DNA of 64,000 nucleotides from Thermomonas carbonis (GCF_014396975.1 NZ_CP060719.1:2886001-2950000); one strand, 5' to 3'; positions 26,686 to 36,554 are shown, counted from the stretch's first letter. Notes: generated by a model from the sequence alone, not told the origin. Numbers and translations are program-made.

Positions 26686-27900
26686 ATGAGCACCGAATCC
26701 AGCACCGCCACTGACGCCTTCGCCGGGCAACCCATCGTCGAACTCGAACGCGATGGCGTGCGCTACACGTTGCTGGGCACCGCGCATGTCTCCAAGACCA
26801 GCATCGACGCGGTGATGGCGGCAATCGACAGCGGCCGCTTCGATGCCGTCGCGGTCGAACTGGACGAGCAGCGGCACAAGGCGCTGACCCACCCGGATGC
26901 GCTGGCGCAACTCGACCTTGTCAAGGTCATCCGCGAACGCAAGATCGCCCCATTCGCGGCGAATCTCGCATTGGCCGCCTACCAGCGCCGGCTGGCCGAA
27001 CAACTCGGCATCGAGCCCGGCGCGGAGCTGAAGGCGGCCGCGGTCGAAGCCGCTGCGCGCGGTTTGCCGCTGCAGCTGATCGATCGCGATGTCGGCATCA
27101 CCTTCCGCCGCATCCTGCATGGCCTGCGCTGGTGGGACCGCATGAAGCTGGTCGGCGGACTCGCCGGCGGCCTGTTCGCAAGCGACGAAGTCTCCGAGGA
27201 CGACATCGAGCGGCTCAAGGAAGGCGACATGCTCGAATCGAGCTTCGGCGAATTCGCGCGCGATACGCCGTCGCTGTACGCCACTCTGATCGACGAGCGC
27301 GACCAGTACATGGCGGCGAAGCTGCGCGAGCGTGTAGACGGCGCAACGCATGTGCTTGCGGTGGTCGGTGCCGGCCACCTGAAGGGCATGGCGCGCTACT
27401 TGGCCGAAGACCAGCGGGAACCGGCCGAACTGACCGCGCAACTCGCGCACGTGGTGAAGAAACGCAACATCCCGTGGATCACCATCATCTTGATGCTGCT
27501 GATCTGCGGCGGCATCGCCTGGGGCTATTTCAATGGCGGTGGCGAGCTGGGACGCGAGCTGTTGCTGCAATGGGTCGTGTGGACCGGAGGCTTGGCCGGA
27601 CTGGGCGCGCTGCTCGCACGCGGCCATCTGCTGAGCATCCTTGCCGCGGCGATTTCCGCGCCGCTTAAGCCGTTCCGCCCCGGCTTGCCGCCCGGCATGT
27701 TCAGTGCGCTGGTCGAAGTGCACCTGCGCAAGCCGGCCTATCCGGATTTCCTCGCCCTGCGCGACGACGCACAGACGCTGGGCGGCTGGTATCGCAACCG
27801 CGTGTGCCGGGTGGTGCTGGTGTTCCTGCTCACCAACATCGGCAGCATGATCGGCGTGTGGGTCTCAGGCGCGGCGATCCTCCGCAAGCTGGTGGGCTGA
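26686..27900 (+). CDS. TraB/PrgY-family membrane protein
   Basis: A 404-residue protein of the TraB/PrgY (Tiki-like) superfamily. The N-terminal domain has the LLGTAHVSKTS motif and VAVELDEQRHKAL, and the second part has VVGAGHLKGM; these GTxH, ELD and GxGH motifs are the possible metal-site residues of the family. Three to four transmembrane helices follow in the last 150 residues (IPWITIILMLLICGGIAWGY and others). PrgY proteins block pheromone peptides in enterococci and Tiki proteins are Wnt proteases, but the role in Gram-negative bacteria is unknown. I prefer ATG 26686 over 26650. A gap of 9 bp separates it from the convergent DUF4386 gene. Confidence 0.82.
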   Translation: MSTESSTATDAFAGQPIVELERDGVRYTLLGTAHVSKTSIDAVMAAIDSGRFDAVAVELDEQRHKALTHPDALAQLDLVKVIRERKIAPFAANLALAAYQRRLAEQLGIEPGAELKAAAVEAAARGLPLQLIDRDVGITFRRILHGLRWWDRMKLVGGLAGGLFASDEVSEDDIERLKEGDMLESSFGEFARDTPSLYATLIDERDQYMAAKLRERVDGATHVLAVVGAGHLKGMARYLAEDQREPAELTAQLAHVVKKRNIPWITIILMLLICGGIAWGYFNGGGELGRELLLQWVVWTGGLAGLGALLARGHLLSILAAAISAPLKPFRPGLPPGMFSALVEVHLRKPAYPDFLALRDDAQTLGGWYRNRVCRVVLVFLLTNIGSMIGVWVSGAAILRKLVG

Positions 27901-27909
27901 GCCCCGCGA

Positions 27910-28623
27910 TCAGGCGTCTCGCGGTTTGCGGGCCCCGAATAACAGCAGCCAGAAACACGCACCGATCTCGCCGATCGATGCCGGCAGCATCGCGACGCTC
28001 GCGATCATCGAATCGGCATACGCGGGCGCAAGCAACCCGCCGAACACGTCGACCAGATACCCAAGGCAACCGAGCACCAGCATGATGCCGAGAGCTTTGG
28101 GCATGCGCTCTGACTTGAGCACCAGCCAGCCGAACGGCAGCAGCCACAGGCCCCAGAAAAGGCGCGTCGCGACCAGCGCATTGCCGTAGGCATCCAGCGC
28201 CTGCACCGCCATCGCCTGCAACTGCGCGGGTGCGATGGTGTTGGCCAGCACTGGATCGGTCAGCAGCGACAGCGCATCCAGCTTGTGGCCCAGTGCGACC
28301 AGTGCCAGCGGCACGCTGATCACCGCGAACGCCACCATCGCGATGGCGGCGATGCGGTCGGCATCGCCCAGCACGCGATACAGCAGAAGCGGCAGCAACA
28401 GGAACGCGACCTGCTTGATCAGGAACGCGGCGATGCCCCAACGGAACAGCGATTCATGGGCGACGATATTGCCCATTGTCGCCGGCCAGTCCTGCGCGGC
28501 ATTGATCTGCGAGGGGACGTAGCCCAGGCTGAAAATCCCGGTGGCGACGACGATCAGGTACAGCAGGCCGGCGAACCGGGCCTGCCCCTTCAATCCGCCG
28601 GAATCGCCCGCGCCCGCGTTCAT
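27910..28623 (-). CDS. DUF4386 family membrane protein
   Basis: A 237-residue integral membrane protein with about six hydrophobic helices. The opening KGQARFAGLLYLIVVATGIFS and the later LLPFGWLVLKSERMPKALG are typical of DUF4386, a family without assigned function. The ATG at 28623 overlaps the stop of the RND pump as ATGA, so it belongs to the efflux operon and is translationally coupled to it. No other gene follows; the convergent TraB-family gene ends 9 bp away. It might modulate the pump or simply be carried along. Confidence 0.82.
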   Translation of the reverse strand: MNAGAGDSGGLKGQARFAGLLYLIVVATGIFSLGYVPSQINAAQDWPATMGNIVAHESLFRWGIAAFLIKQVAFLLLPLLLYRVLGDADRIAAIAMVAFAVISVPLALVALGHKLDALSLLTDPVLANTIAPAQLQAMAVQALDAYGNALVATRLFWGLWLLPFGWLVLKSERMPKALGIMLVLGCLGYLVDVFGGLLAPAYADSMIASVAMLPASIGEIGACFWLLLFGARKPRDA

Positions 28624-31600
28624 GCCACCGGTGCCGGGGACTTCCTCTTCCAGCTCCAGCCGCGACGTTGGGCCGCGCGGCGGATGATTCGCCCGCTGCC
28701 CGCGCTGAGGTCGTCGAGCATCGCGTAGATCGTCGGCAGGAACAGCAGACTGACGACAGTGGAGAAGGCGAGGCCGCCGGCGATCGCACGCGCCATCGGG
28801 TAATACGCCGGGCCCTCGCCGGCCACCTGGGTATCGGACAGCGCGATCGGCACCATCGCCAGGATCGCCGTGCCCATCGTCATCATGATCGGGCGCAGGC
28901 GTTCGCGGCTGCCCTCGATCAGTGCTTCGGTGCGCGCCATGCCGCGTCGGCGCAGGTTGTTGATGTGCTCGATCATGACGATGCCGTTGTTCACCACCAC
29001 GCCCATCAGCACCAGGATGCCGATGAAGGCCATGATGTTGAACTCGGTGCCGGTGAGCCAGAACAGCCAGTAAACGCCGAAGATCGAGAACACCACGCCG
29101 CTCATGATCGCCAGCGGGAACAGCAGCGACTCGAACACCGCCGCCATCACGATGAACATCAGCAGCAGGGCGATGCCGATGTTGCCGACCATCTGCTGCT
29201 GCGCGTCCATGTTGAAGCCGAAGCCGCCGCCTTCGAAGGTGTGCGCGTAGCCGGGCGGCATCTGCATGCCCTTCAACGTGTCTTCGATTTCCTTCTGCGC
29301 TTCTTCCATCGTGGAACCGGGCGCGAGGCCGGCTTCGATCTTCAGCATGGTCTGTCGGTTCATGCGCTGGATCCCCCGCGCCGAGGGCAGCACGCCGACA
29401 TCGACCATCGCCAGCAACGGGATGTCGCGGCCATCGGCGGAACGCACGGTGAAGGACTCGAGATCGGCCGGGCCGTAGTCCTGGGCACCTGCAAAACGCA
29501 CGTTGACCGGGATCTCCACATCGCCGCGCTGGAACTCGCGCAACGACGAGCCACGCAGGGCCATCCCGATGAACTGGGCCACCTGTTGCGCGCTGAATCC
29601 GTACGCAGCCGCGCGCTCGCGGTTCACCCGCACCGACAGTTCGGTATTGGCATCGCCGGTGTCCACGCGTACGTCGCGCAGGTGCTTGCCGCGCGCAAGG
29701 ATCGGCACGATGTCCTCGGACAGCTCGCGCAGGGTCTCGCTGGAATCGCCGATCAGGCTGAATTGGATGCTCTTGTCGTCGCCCCCCATGCCGCCTTGGC
29801 GGCCGATGCCGATGTTCGCGCGGGCCGATGCCGGCATGCCCTTGCGCAGTTCTTCCTCGATTTCCTTGGTCCGCCTGGAATCCTTCGCCGACACGTCGAC
29901 CTCGGTCACCGCCCAACCCTGTTCGCTGTAGCGCGAGTACACCCGCTCCACGTCGAAGCGCTTGCGGTTCGCGTTGACGTAGGCCTCGACCATGTTCACG
30001 ACCTTGCCCATCTCCTCCTTGGAGTAGGAGCCCTGCCACTGGTAGAAGATCGCGATCTCGCCGGGGTCGTCGTCGCCACCCTCGTCGCCCTTGCTCATGT
30101 TGATCGGGATCACGCTCAACGCGGCGATCAGGACAATGCCCAGCGCGCTCCAGCCACGATGTTCCAGGGTCCAGCGCAGCAACCGGGCGTAGCGCACCTG
30201 CAGGTTGTTGATGAAGGGCGACTTCACCGCCGGCGGCGTCTTCATCCGTGCCGACAGCATCGGGATCAGGCTCACCGCGACCAGCCACGAGGCCAGCAAC
30301 GACACCGAAATCGTCGCCGCCAGCTGGGTCAGGAAGATGGTCAGCATGTTCTTCTCGCCGAACATCATCGGCAGGAACACGATGCAGTGGCACAAGGTAC
30401 CGGCGGACAGCGCGATGGCGACATGGCGGGTGCCGATCACCGACGCCAGGCGCGGCTGGCCGGGGTATTTCTCGCGCTCCTGGTAGATGCTCTCGACCAC
30501 CACTACGGCGTTGTCGACCAGCATGCCCACGGCGAGCAGCAGGCCCATCATCGACAGGATGTTGAGGGTGATCCCGGCGAAGTACATGAAGCCCAGGGTC
30601 ATGATGAAACAGATCGGGATCGCCGTGCTCACCATCAGCACCGAGGGCCAGTGGCGCAGGAAGAACCACAGCACGATCACCGACAGCAGCAGGCCGATCA
30701 GGCCGGCCTCGGCCAGCGCCACCAGCGAGCTCACCACCTGGTCGCCCTGGTCGTCGGTGACGTCGATGGCGATGCCCTTCATCGCCGGGTCGGCCTTGAG
30801 CACGACTAGTTCGGCCTTGACCGAGCGCGACAGCTCGACCAGGTTGGCCGCGCGTTCCTTGTAGATGTCCACGCCCACGCTGGGACGGCCGTCGATCTGG
30901 CGCACGTAGTTCATGCGCTGCGCCTGCAGCTGCACGTCGGCGATGTCGCCCAGGCGTACGCCGCGCGCGTTCACCGGCATGTCGCGCAATTGCTGCAGGT
31001 CGCTCAACTCGCCTTTCGGCTGGATGCGCAGGCGCTGCGTGCCGTCGGTGATCTGTCCGGCCGAGATCGAGAAGTTCGCCGATTGCAGGCGCGATACCAG
31101 CTCGTTCAAGCCCACGCCATTCGCAGTCAGGCGATCGGGATCGATCGCCACCTGCACTTCCTGCACCGGCACGCCTTCCACTTCCACGCGAGCCACGCCA
31201 GGCAAGCGCTCGAGTCGCCGCTTGAGGCTGCGGTCGATCAGCTCGCCGCGTGCGGTGAGGTCGTCGGCGCTGGTCAGGCGCAGGCTGATCGCTTCCTGGT
31301 CGCCGGTGCTCCAGCGGCGCACGAAATAGCGCTGGAAATCGTCCGGCAACTGGTCGCGGATGGCGTCGATGCGCTCGCGCGCATCCGATGCAGCGATCGC
31401 GATGTCGCGGCTCCAGTCGCTGAACTGCACGAACACGCCGCCGCCATCGGCACCGGCATTCGCGTTCATCGACTTGATGCCGGACATGGTCGCGATGGCT
31501 TCTTCCACCGGCCGCACCAGGTTGCGTTCCACTTCCTCCGGCGTGGAGCCGGCGTACGGCAGTTGCACGAAGAAGAACGGCGCGGTGGCCTCCGGCTGCG

Positions 31601-31706
31601 ATTCCAGCGGCAACCGGAACGCGGCGATCAGGCCGATCGCCACCATCGACACGAACAACATGATCGTGGTGACGGGGCGGCGGATGGAAAGCTCGGTGAT
31701 GTTCAT
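28620..31706 (-). CDS. RND efflux pump, inner-membrane component 2 (proton-relay residues altered)
   Basis: A 1028-residue HAE1-type RND transporter with the 12-helix duplicated layout and two large periplasmic loops. The start at 31706 (MNITELSIRRPVTTIML) is the classic N-terminus. In TM4 the motif is GMLVDNAVVVVES, with D398 and N399 where AcrB has D407 and D408. In TM10 it reads GVVVNNGIVMIEH, with N906 where AcrB has K940. Two of the three central relay positions are therefore uncharged. It lies 7 bp after the other RND gene and shares one adaptor with it, as in MdtABC-like systems. Substrate unknown. Confidence 0.9.
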   Translation of the reverse strand: MNITELSIRRPVTTIMLFVSMVAIGLIAAFRLPLESQPEATAPFFFVQLPYAGSTPEEVERNLVRPVEEAIATMSGIKSMNANAGADGGGVFVQFSDWSRDIAIAASDARERIDAIRDQLPDDFQRYFVRRWSTGDQEAISLRLTSADDLTARGELIDRSLKRRLERLPGVARVEVEGVPVQEVQVAIDPDRLTANGVGLNELVSRLQSANFSISAGQITDGTQRLRIQPKGELSDLQQLRDMPVNARGVRLGDIADVQLQAQRMNYVRQIDGRPSVGVDIYKERAANLVELSRSVKAELVVLKADPAMKGIAIDVTDDQGDQVVSSLVALAEAGLIGLLLSVIVLWFFLRHWPSVLMVSTAIPICFIMTLGFMYFAGITLNILSMMGLLLAVGMLVDNAVVVVESIYQEREKYPGQPRLASVIGTRHVAIALSAGTLCHCIVFLPMMFGEKNMLTIFLTQLAATISVSLLASWLVAVSLIPMLSARMKTPPAVKSPFINNLQVRYARLLRWTLEHRGWSALGIVLIAALSVIPINMSKGDEGGDDDPGEIAIFYQWQGSYSKEEMGKVVNMVEAYVNANRKRFDVERVYSRYSEQGWAVTEVDVSAKDSRRTKEIEEELRKGMPASARANIGIGRQGGMGGDDKSIQFSLIGDSSETLRELSEDIVPILARGKHLRDVRVDTGDANTELSVRVNRERAAAYGFSAQQVAQFIGMALRGSSLREFQRGDVEIPVNVRFAGAQDYGPADLESFTVRSADGRDIPLLAMVDVGVLPSARGIQRMNRQTMLKIEAGLAPGSTMEEAQKEIEDTLKGMQMPPGYAHTFEGGGFGFNMDAQQQMVGNIGIALLLMFIVMAAVFESLLFPLAIMSGVVFSIFGVYWLFWLTGTEFNIMAFIGILVLMGVVVNNGIVMIEHINNLRRRGMARTEALIEGSRERLRPIMMTMGTAILAMVPIALSDTQVAGEGPAYYPMARAIAGGLAFSTVVSLLFLPTIYAMLDDLSAGSGRIIRRAAQRRGWSWKRKSPAPVA

Positions 31707-31713
31707 CGAGACC

Positions 31714-34700
31714 TCAGGCCTTGGTGCCGTCGAGGTTGTCGTGCTCGTGCGACAGCACCTGCGCCACCGCTTCGGCATCCTTGCGCGCGCGGCGACCGCG
31801 TTCGGCGTAGAACTCGTCCGGCTTGCGGTCCAGCAGGTCGTACACCACCGGGATCACCAGCAGGGTCAGCAGGGTCGACACCAGCAGGCCGCCGATCACC
31901 GTGATCGCCATCGGCGAGCGCACTTCGGCACCTTCGCCGAAGGCCAGCGCCAGAGGCAGGAAGCCGAATACCGCGCACAGCGTGGTCATCATGATCGGCC
32001 GCAGGCGCGAACGCGCGCCCTCGACCAGTGCGGTGCGCTTGGCCACGCCTTCCTCGCGCAACTGGTTGACCTTGTCGATCAGGATGATCGCGTTCTTCAC
32101 CACCAGTCCGACCAGCAGGATCACCCCGATGAACACCACCACCGAGGCCGGCGATCGCGTCACCAGCAAGGCGGCCACCGCACCGACCAGCGCCAGCGGG
32201 ATGGTGAACAGGATGACGAACGGGTGCAGCAGCGATTCGAACTGCGAGGCCATCACCAGGTAGACCAGGAAGATCGCCAGGGCGAACGCGAACAGCAGCG
32301 AGCGGATCGACTCGTCCAACTCCTGGCCCTGCCCACCGATGCGCATGGCGATATCGGTGCCCAGCGGCGTTTTCGCGACCATCGCTTCGACCTCGCGGAT
32401 CGCGGTGCCCAGGTCGACGTCGCGCAGGTTGGCAGAAATGATCGCCACGCGGCGCTGGTCGGCACGATGGATCTCGCTGGGACCGGTGGTGGCCACGACC
32501 TCGGCCACCGACGCCAGCTCCACCGGCGCGCCACTGCCCGGATTGACGATCAATCGGCGGATATCCTCCACCGACGCACGATCGCTTTCCTGCGCACGCA
32601 CCAGCACGTCGATCTTGCGGTCGCGGAAGCTGTAGCGGGTGGCCACTTCGCCACGCACCTTCTTGACCACCGCGTCGGCGATCTGGCGCGTGGTCAGGCC
32701 CAGTGCGGCCGCGCGGTCCTGGTCGAACAGGATCTGGATCTCGGGGAAGCCCTGCTCCACCGTCGATTTCACGTCGGCGTAGTGCGGGTTGGCGCGCAGC
32801 ATCGCGGCCAGCTTGCCGCCTGCTTCGCGGATCCCGTCCAGGTCCTGGCCCTCGACCTCGATTTCCAGCGGCGGCGACAGGCTGAACAGTTCGGGGCGAC
32901 TGAAATCCACCTGCGCCGACGGCTGCGATTGCATGCTCTTGCGCAGCGCCTCGGTCAGCGGCCCCTCGGCATCGTTGGTTTCCATCACCACGCTGAGCTT
33001 GCCGATGTTCTCGCCGCTCTCGGTCGGGCTGGCGTCCAGCCGGGTGCCGGTGCCGGACACGCCGTAGAGCACGCGCACGCCATCGTCCTTCGCGTGCTCG
33101 GCCTGGATCTTGCGGACCAGTGCGTCGGTCTGCGCCAGCGGCGTGCCGGGCGGCAGCTTCGCGGTCATCTCGAAACGATCCTGCGCGAGTTGCGGGATCA
33201 GGTCGGTGCCCAACATCGGGATGGCCGCCAAGGTCAATGCGAACGCGATACCGGCCACGGCCAGGATCGGCACCGGACGCGCCAGCGCCGAGGGCAGCAT
33301 CTTCAGGTAACCACGTTCGGCGCGCGCATACGGCGCCATCGCGATGTCGCTGGCCTTGCGCATCACCGGCCCGACCACCGCAGCGATGCCGCGCCACACC
33401 CGCACCACCAGCCAGGCAATGCCGAAGAACGTCCAGCGGAACACGCCGCCGATGCCCTTGCCGGCATACGACGCCGGCTTCTGCCAGGTCTTCGTCGGCT
33501 GCCACTTCGCCTGCGCGGCTTCTTCCGGGAAGCCCATCGGCGGGCGGCCCTTCAATGCGCTCAGCATCGGGATCAGGGTCATCGCCACCACCAGCGACAC
33601 CGCGATGGCGATCGCCACGGTCAGCGCCTGGTCGCGGAACAACTGGCCGGCGATGCCCTGCACGAACACCAGCGGCAGGAACACCGCGATCGTGGTCAGG
33701 GTGGACGCGATCACCGCCATACTCACCTCGCGGGTGCCGGCGATGGCCGCTTCTAGGATCCCCAACCCGCGTTCGCGCGCCTTGGCGATGCTTTCGAGCA
33801 CCACGATCGAATCGTCCACCACCAGGCCGGTGGCCAACGCCAGTCCGCCCAGCGACATCACGTTGAGGCTCAAGCCCAACTGATCCATGAAGAAGAAGGT
33901 GGCGATGATCGAGACCGGCAGCGACAGGCTGATCACGAACGTGCTCCACGCGTCGCGCAGGAACAGGAAGATGATCAGGATCGACAGCAGGCCGCCGATC
34001 ACGGCGTCGAACTTGACGTCGCTGATCGCGTTGCGGATGAAGGTCGACTGGTCCTCGATCACGGTCAGCTCGATGTCGGCCGGCAGCTGCTCGCGGATCT
34101 GGGTGAGTTTCGCTTCCAGCGCATCGGCAGTGGAGACGGTGTTGGCGTCGCCTTCCTTGTAGATCGCCAGTTCGACCGCCTCGCGACCGTCGAGGCGGAT
34201 GATCGCCTCGCGTTCCTTGTAGCCCTGGCGCACGTCGGCCACGTCGCGCAGCCGCAGCGCCTGGGTACCGCCCGCGGCGCTGCCACCGCCCTGCGAGAGC
34301 GCCGCCATGACGCTGGCATTGCCGCTGGCCGCTGCGACCCGCATCGCCTGCTGGGTCGCGCTGTTGTCGGCACCGGCGGTGCGCGTGGTCAGCAACATGT
34401 TGCCGATCTCGTCCACGCTGGCGAACTGGTTGACCGTGCGCACCAGATAGCGCTGCGAGCCCTCCTCCAGCCGACCGCCGGAGACGTTCACGTTCTCCTG
34501 CTGCAGACGGCTGATCACCTGGTCCAGCGACAGCCCGAACTGGGCCAGCCGACGCTGGTCCACGTCGACCTGCACTTCGTCCTCCAGGCCGCCGCCGACC
34601 TTGACCGCGGCCACGCCGTCCACCGTCTCCAGCTTGCGCTTGAGGTCGTCGTCGGCAAACCGGCGCAACTCCATCAACTGGCGGATTTCCTCGACGCCTG

Positions 34701-35199
34701 TGCCTGCCTTCTTCGGCGACAACGCCAGGCGGATGATCGGCTGGGTCGAGGGATTGAAGCGCAGCAACACCGGCGGCTCGGCATCCAGCGGGAACTGCAG
34801 CGACTCCATCTTGTCGCGCACGTCCAGGCTGGCCTGGTCCATGTCGGTGCCCCAGGTGAACTCCAGCACCACGTCGCTTTGCCCGGTGCGCGATATCGAC
34901 TTCAGCTTGCGCAGGCCCTTTACCACGCCAAGCGCTTCTTCTGCGGGTTGCGAGATCAGGGTCTCGATCTCGGCTGGCGCAGCGCCTGTGTAATCGGTGC
35001 GCACGGTCAGCGTGGGATAGCTCAGGTCGGGCAGCAGGTTGACCTTCAGGCTGCTGAGTCCGATCAGGCCGAACAGCACCAGGGTCAGGGTCATCATCGC
35101 CACGGTGACGCGGCGGCGGGTGGAGAACTCGACCAGGCTGAACCCGGCGGGCGCGGCCAGCGGATCGGGCGCGTCGTGGTGGCCGTTGTTCGAACTCAT
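31714..35199 (-). CDS. RND efflux pump, inner-membrane component 1
   Basis: A 1161-residue RND transporter, longer than the usual 1020-1050. The added length lies in an alanine, serine and glycine rich insert in the first periplasmic loop (about residues 275-312) and in a segment of about 100 residues between TM6 and TM7 that begins KGRPPMGFPEEAAQAKW and includes extra hydrophobic stretches. Relay residues are intact: D462-D463 in TM4 (GLVVDDSIVV) and K1035 in TM10 (GLVVKNAIILID). The start at 35199 (MSSNNGHHDAP) overlaps the adaptor stop as ATGA. It would form the proton-driven half of a mixed pump with the next gene, or a separate pump. No outer-membrane channel is encoded nearby. Confidence 0.9.
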   Translation of the reverse strand: MSSNNGHHDAPDPLAAPAGFSLVEFSTRRRVTVAMMTLTLVLFGLIGLSSLKVNLLPDLSYPTLTVRTDYTGAAPAEIETLISQPAEEALGVVKGLRKLKSISRTGQSDVVLEFTWGTDMDQASLDVRDKMESLQFPLDAEPPVLLRFNPSTQPIIRLALSPKKAGTGVEEIRQLMELRRFADDDLKRKLETVDGVAAVKVGGGLEDEVQVDVDQRRLAQFGLSLDQVISRLQQENVNVSGGRLEEGSQRYLVRTVNQFASVDEIGNMLLTTRTAGADNSATQQAMRVAAASGNASVMAALSQGGGSAAGGTQALRLRDVADVRQGYKEREAIIRLDGREAVELAIYKEGDANTVSTADALEAKLTQIREQLPADIELTVIEDQSTFIRNAISDVKFDAVIGGLLSILIIFLFLRDAWSTFVISLSLPVSIIATFFFMDQLGLSLNVMSLGGLALATGLVVDDSIVVLESIAKARERGLGILEAAIAGTREVSMAVIASTLTTIAVFLPLVFVQGIAGQLFRDQALTVAIAIAVSLVVAMTLIPMLSALKGRPPMGFPEEAAQAKWQPTKTWQKPASYAGKGIGGVFRWTFFGIAWLVVRVWRGIAAVVGPVMRKASDIAMAPYARAERGYLKMLPSALARPVPILAVAGIAFALTLAAIPMLGTDLIPQLAQDRFEMTAKLPPGTPLAQTDALVRKIQAEHAKDDGVRVLYGVSGTGTRLDASPTESGENIGKLSVVMETNDAEGPLTEALRKSMQSQPSAQVDFSRPELFSLSPPLEIEVEGQDLDGIREAGGKLAAMLRANPHYADVKSTVEQGFPEIQILFDQDRAAALGLTTRQIADAVVKKVRGEVATRYSFRDRKIDVLVRAQESDRASVEDIRRLIVNPGSGAPVELASVAEVVATTGPSEIHRADQRRVAIISANLRDVDLGTAIREVEAMVAKTPLGTDIAMRIGGQGQELDESIRSLLFAFALAIFLVYLVMASQFESLLHPFVILFTIPLALVGAVAALLVTRSPASVVVFIGVILLVGLVVKNAIILIDKVNQLREEGVAKRTALVEGARSRLRPIMMTTLCAVFGFLPLALAFGEGAEVRSPMAITVIGGLLVSTLLTLLVIPVVYDLLDRKPDEFYAERGRRARKDAEAVAQVLSHEHDNLDGTKA

Positions 35200-36341
35200 T
35201 TCGCGGCCTGCCCCGCAGTTGCGTCGGACTTCGCCGCGGGCGCAGCCGCGTCCAGAACCTTCACCGCACTGCCTTCGCGCAGCGCCGACTTGCCGGCCAC
35301 GACCACCGCGTCGCCTTCCTTCAGGCCCTGGCGCACTTCGACCCACTGGCCCTCGCTGTAGCCCAGCTTGAGCACGCTGCGCACCGCCTTGTCATCCATG
35401 ATGGTGTAGACCGTGGGTTCATTGCCGTCCTCGAGCAATGCATTGCGCGGGATCACCAGCGCATTGGCGCGCTGGTCATAGCTGATGCGCACACGGCCGA
35501 ACATGCCGGGTTGCAGCATGCCACCGCCGTCGAAGGTGGAGATGACCCGGAACGTGCCGCTGCCGGAATCGACCACCGGCGAGACCCGGTCGATGCGGCC
35601 CTCGAAGGTCTTGCCGGGCAGCGCATCCGCGCTCAGCTGCACGGCCTGGCCGGCCTTCAGGGTTTCGAACTCGCGCTCCGGCACGTTGAGGGTGGCTTCC
35701 AGCCGCGAGGTGTCGACGATGCTGAAGATCGGCGTGTTGATCTGCACGAAGTTGCCCGGCTTGATCTCGCGGGTGGCGATCACCCCGGAAATCGGCGCGG
35801 TCACCGTGCCGTAGCCCAGTTCCAGTTTGGCCAGGCGCAGGCTGGCGCGCGCGTTCTCCAGGTCGAAGCGCAACTGGTCGACATCGTTGGCGCTGACCAT
35901 CTTCTGCTCGGCCAGCTGCATGGCGCGGCGATAGTTCGCTTCCAGCTTGCGCACCTGCGCATCCGCCTGCGCGACCTGCAAGGTGGCGCGGTCGCGGTCG
36001 ATGCGCACCAGCACCTGGCCAGCGCGGACCTGCTGGCCGACATCGACCAGCACCTGAAGGGCAATGCCCGAGGTCTTGGCGACCACCTGGGCCTCGCCAC
36101 GCGCTTCCAGCGCCGCGGTGCCGTTGTAGCTGGCGGCGATCGGCCGCCGCGCCGCGCGGGCGACTTCGACCGGCACTGCTTCCGGTGGCTTGTTGGCATC
36201 GGCCTCGCCGTTGCCGTCCTTGCCGGGGCCACCTTCGCCCTTGCAGGCCGCCAGGGCAAGGACCAGCGCCAAGGTGGCGAGACGGGCGATCGGAAGTGAG
36301 CGGCCGTGGCGGGAGGCGGGGGCCGGGGCGATGTCGTGCAT
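35196..36341 (-). CDS. RND efflux periplasmic adaptor lipoprotein
   Basis: A 381-residue membrane fusion protein. The N-terminus is a lipoprotein signal ending LAAC, which puts the acylated cysteine at C33. Barrel-sandwich (lipoyl-like) strands are visible around SGIALQVLVDVGQQVRAGQVL and TAPISGVIATREIKPGNFV, joined by an alpha hairpin with an AQADAQVRKLEANYRRA repeat. A beta-barrel and membrane-proximal domain follow. It links the inner-membrane pumps to an outer-membrane channel that must be encoded elsewhere. ATG at 36341 lacks an obvious Shine-Dalgarno sequence; the longer frame runs into the divergent region and is rejected. Confidence 0.92.
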   Translation of the reverse strand: MHDIAPAPASRHGRSLPIARLATLALVLALAACKGEGGPGKDGNGEADANKPPEAVPVEVARAARRPIAASYNGTAALEARGEAQVVAKTSGIALQVLVDVGQQVRAGQVLVRIDRDRATLQVAQADAQVRKLEANYRRAMQLAEQKMVSANDVDQLRFDLENARASLRLAKLELGYGTVTAPISGVIATREIKPGNFVQINTPIFSIVDTSRLEATLNVPEREFETLKAGQAVQLSADALPGKTFEGRIDRVSPVVDSGSGTFRVISTFDGGGMLQPGMFGRVRISYDQRANALVIPRNALLEDGNEPTVYTIMDDKAVRSVLKLGYSEGQWVEVRQGLKEGDAVVVAGKSALREGSAVKVLDAAAPAAKSDATAGQAAK

Positions 36342-36465
36342 GTGGGGAGGCAACCAGTCTGGTGTTGTAGTCAAGTATCTCACCTGCCACGGGTGCGCCG
36401 ACATCCGCCGAAGGTCATGGTCGAGCATCGTCGTGTGCAGCGTGGTCCACACGCGTGTACAGCCA

Positions 36466-36495
36466 TTATCAAGCCTTGGATTCAATCGTTATACT
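36466..36495 (+). promoter_or_regulatory. Possible promoter of the cytochrome pair
   Basis: TATACT at 36490-36495 matches the -10 consensus closely and TTATCA at 36466-36471, 18 bp upstream, is a fair -35 box. It lies about 60 bp before the first cytochrome start in the 213-bp region shared with the divergent efflux adaptor gene. I saw no clear promoter for the efflux operon. Confidence 0.45.
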
Positions 36496-36554
36496 TGCGC
36501 GATGCATGCCGCTCGCACGGCATCCAACCCGCTCAACGAATCCGGAACCGCCAC

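Noticed and set aside
28668..30809. A 713-codon plus-strand frame opposite the second RND pump gene
   Set aside because: Antisense shadow with histidine- and glutamine-rich low-complexity translation and no start signal.
36434..36453. GTGTG/CACAC inverted repeat in the efflux/cytochrome divergent region as an operator
   Set aside because: Only five paired bases around a ten-base centre with no regulator gene nearby; this could easily be chance.
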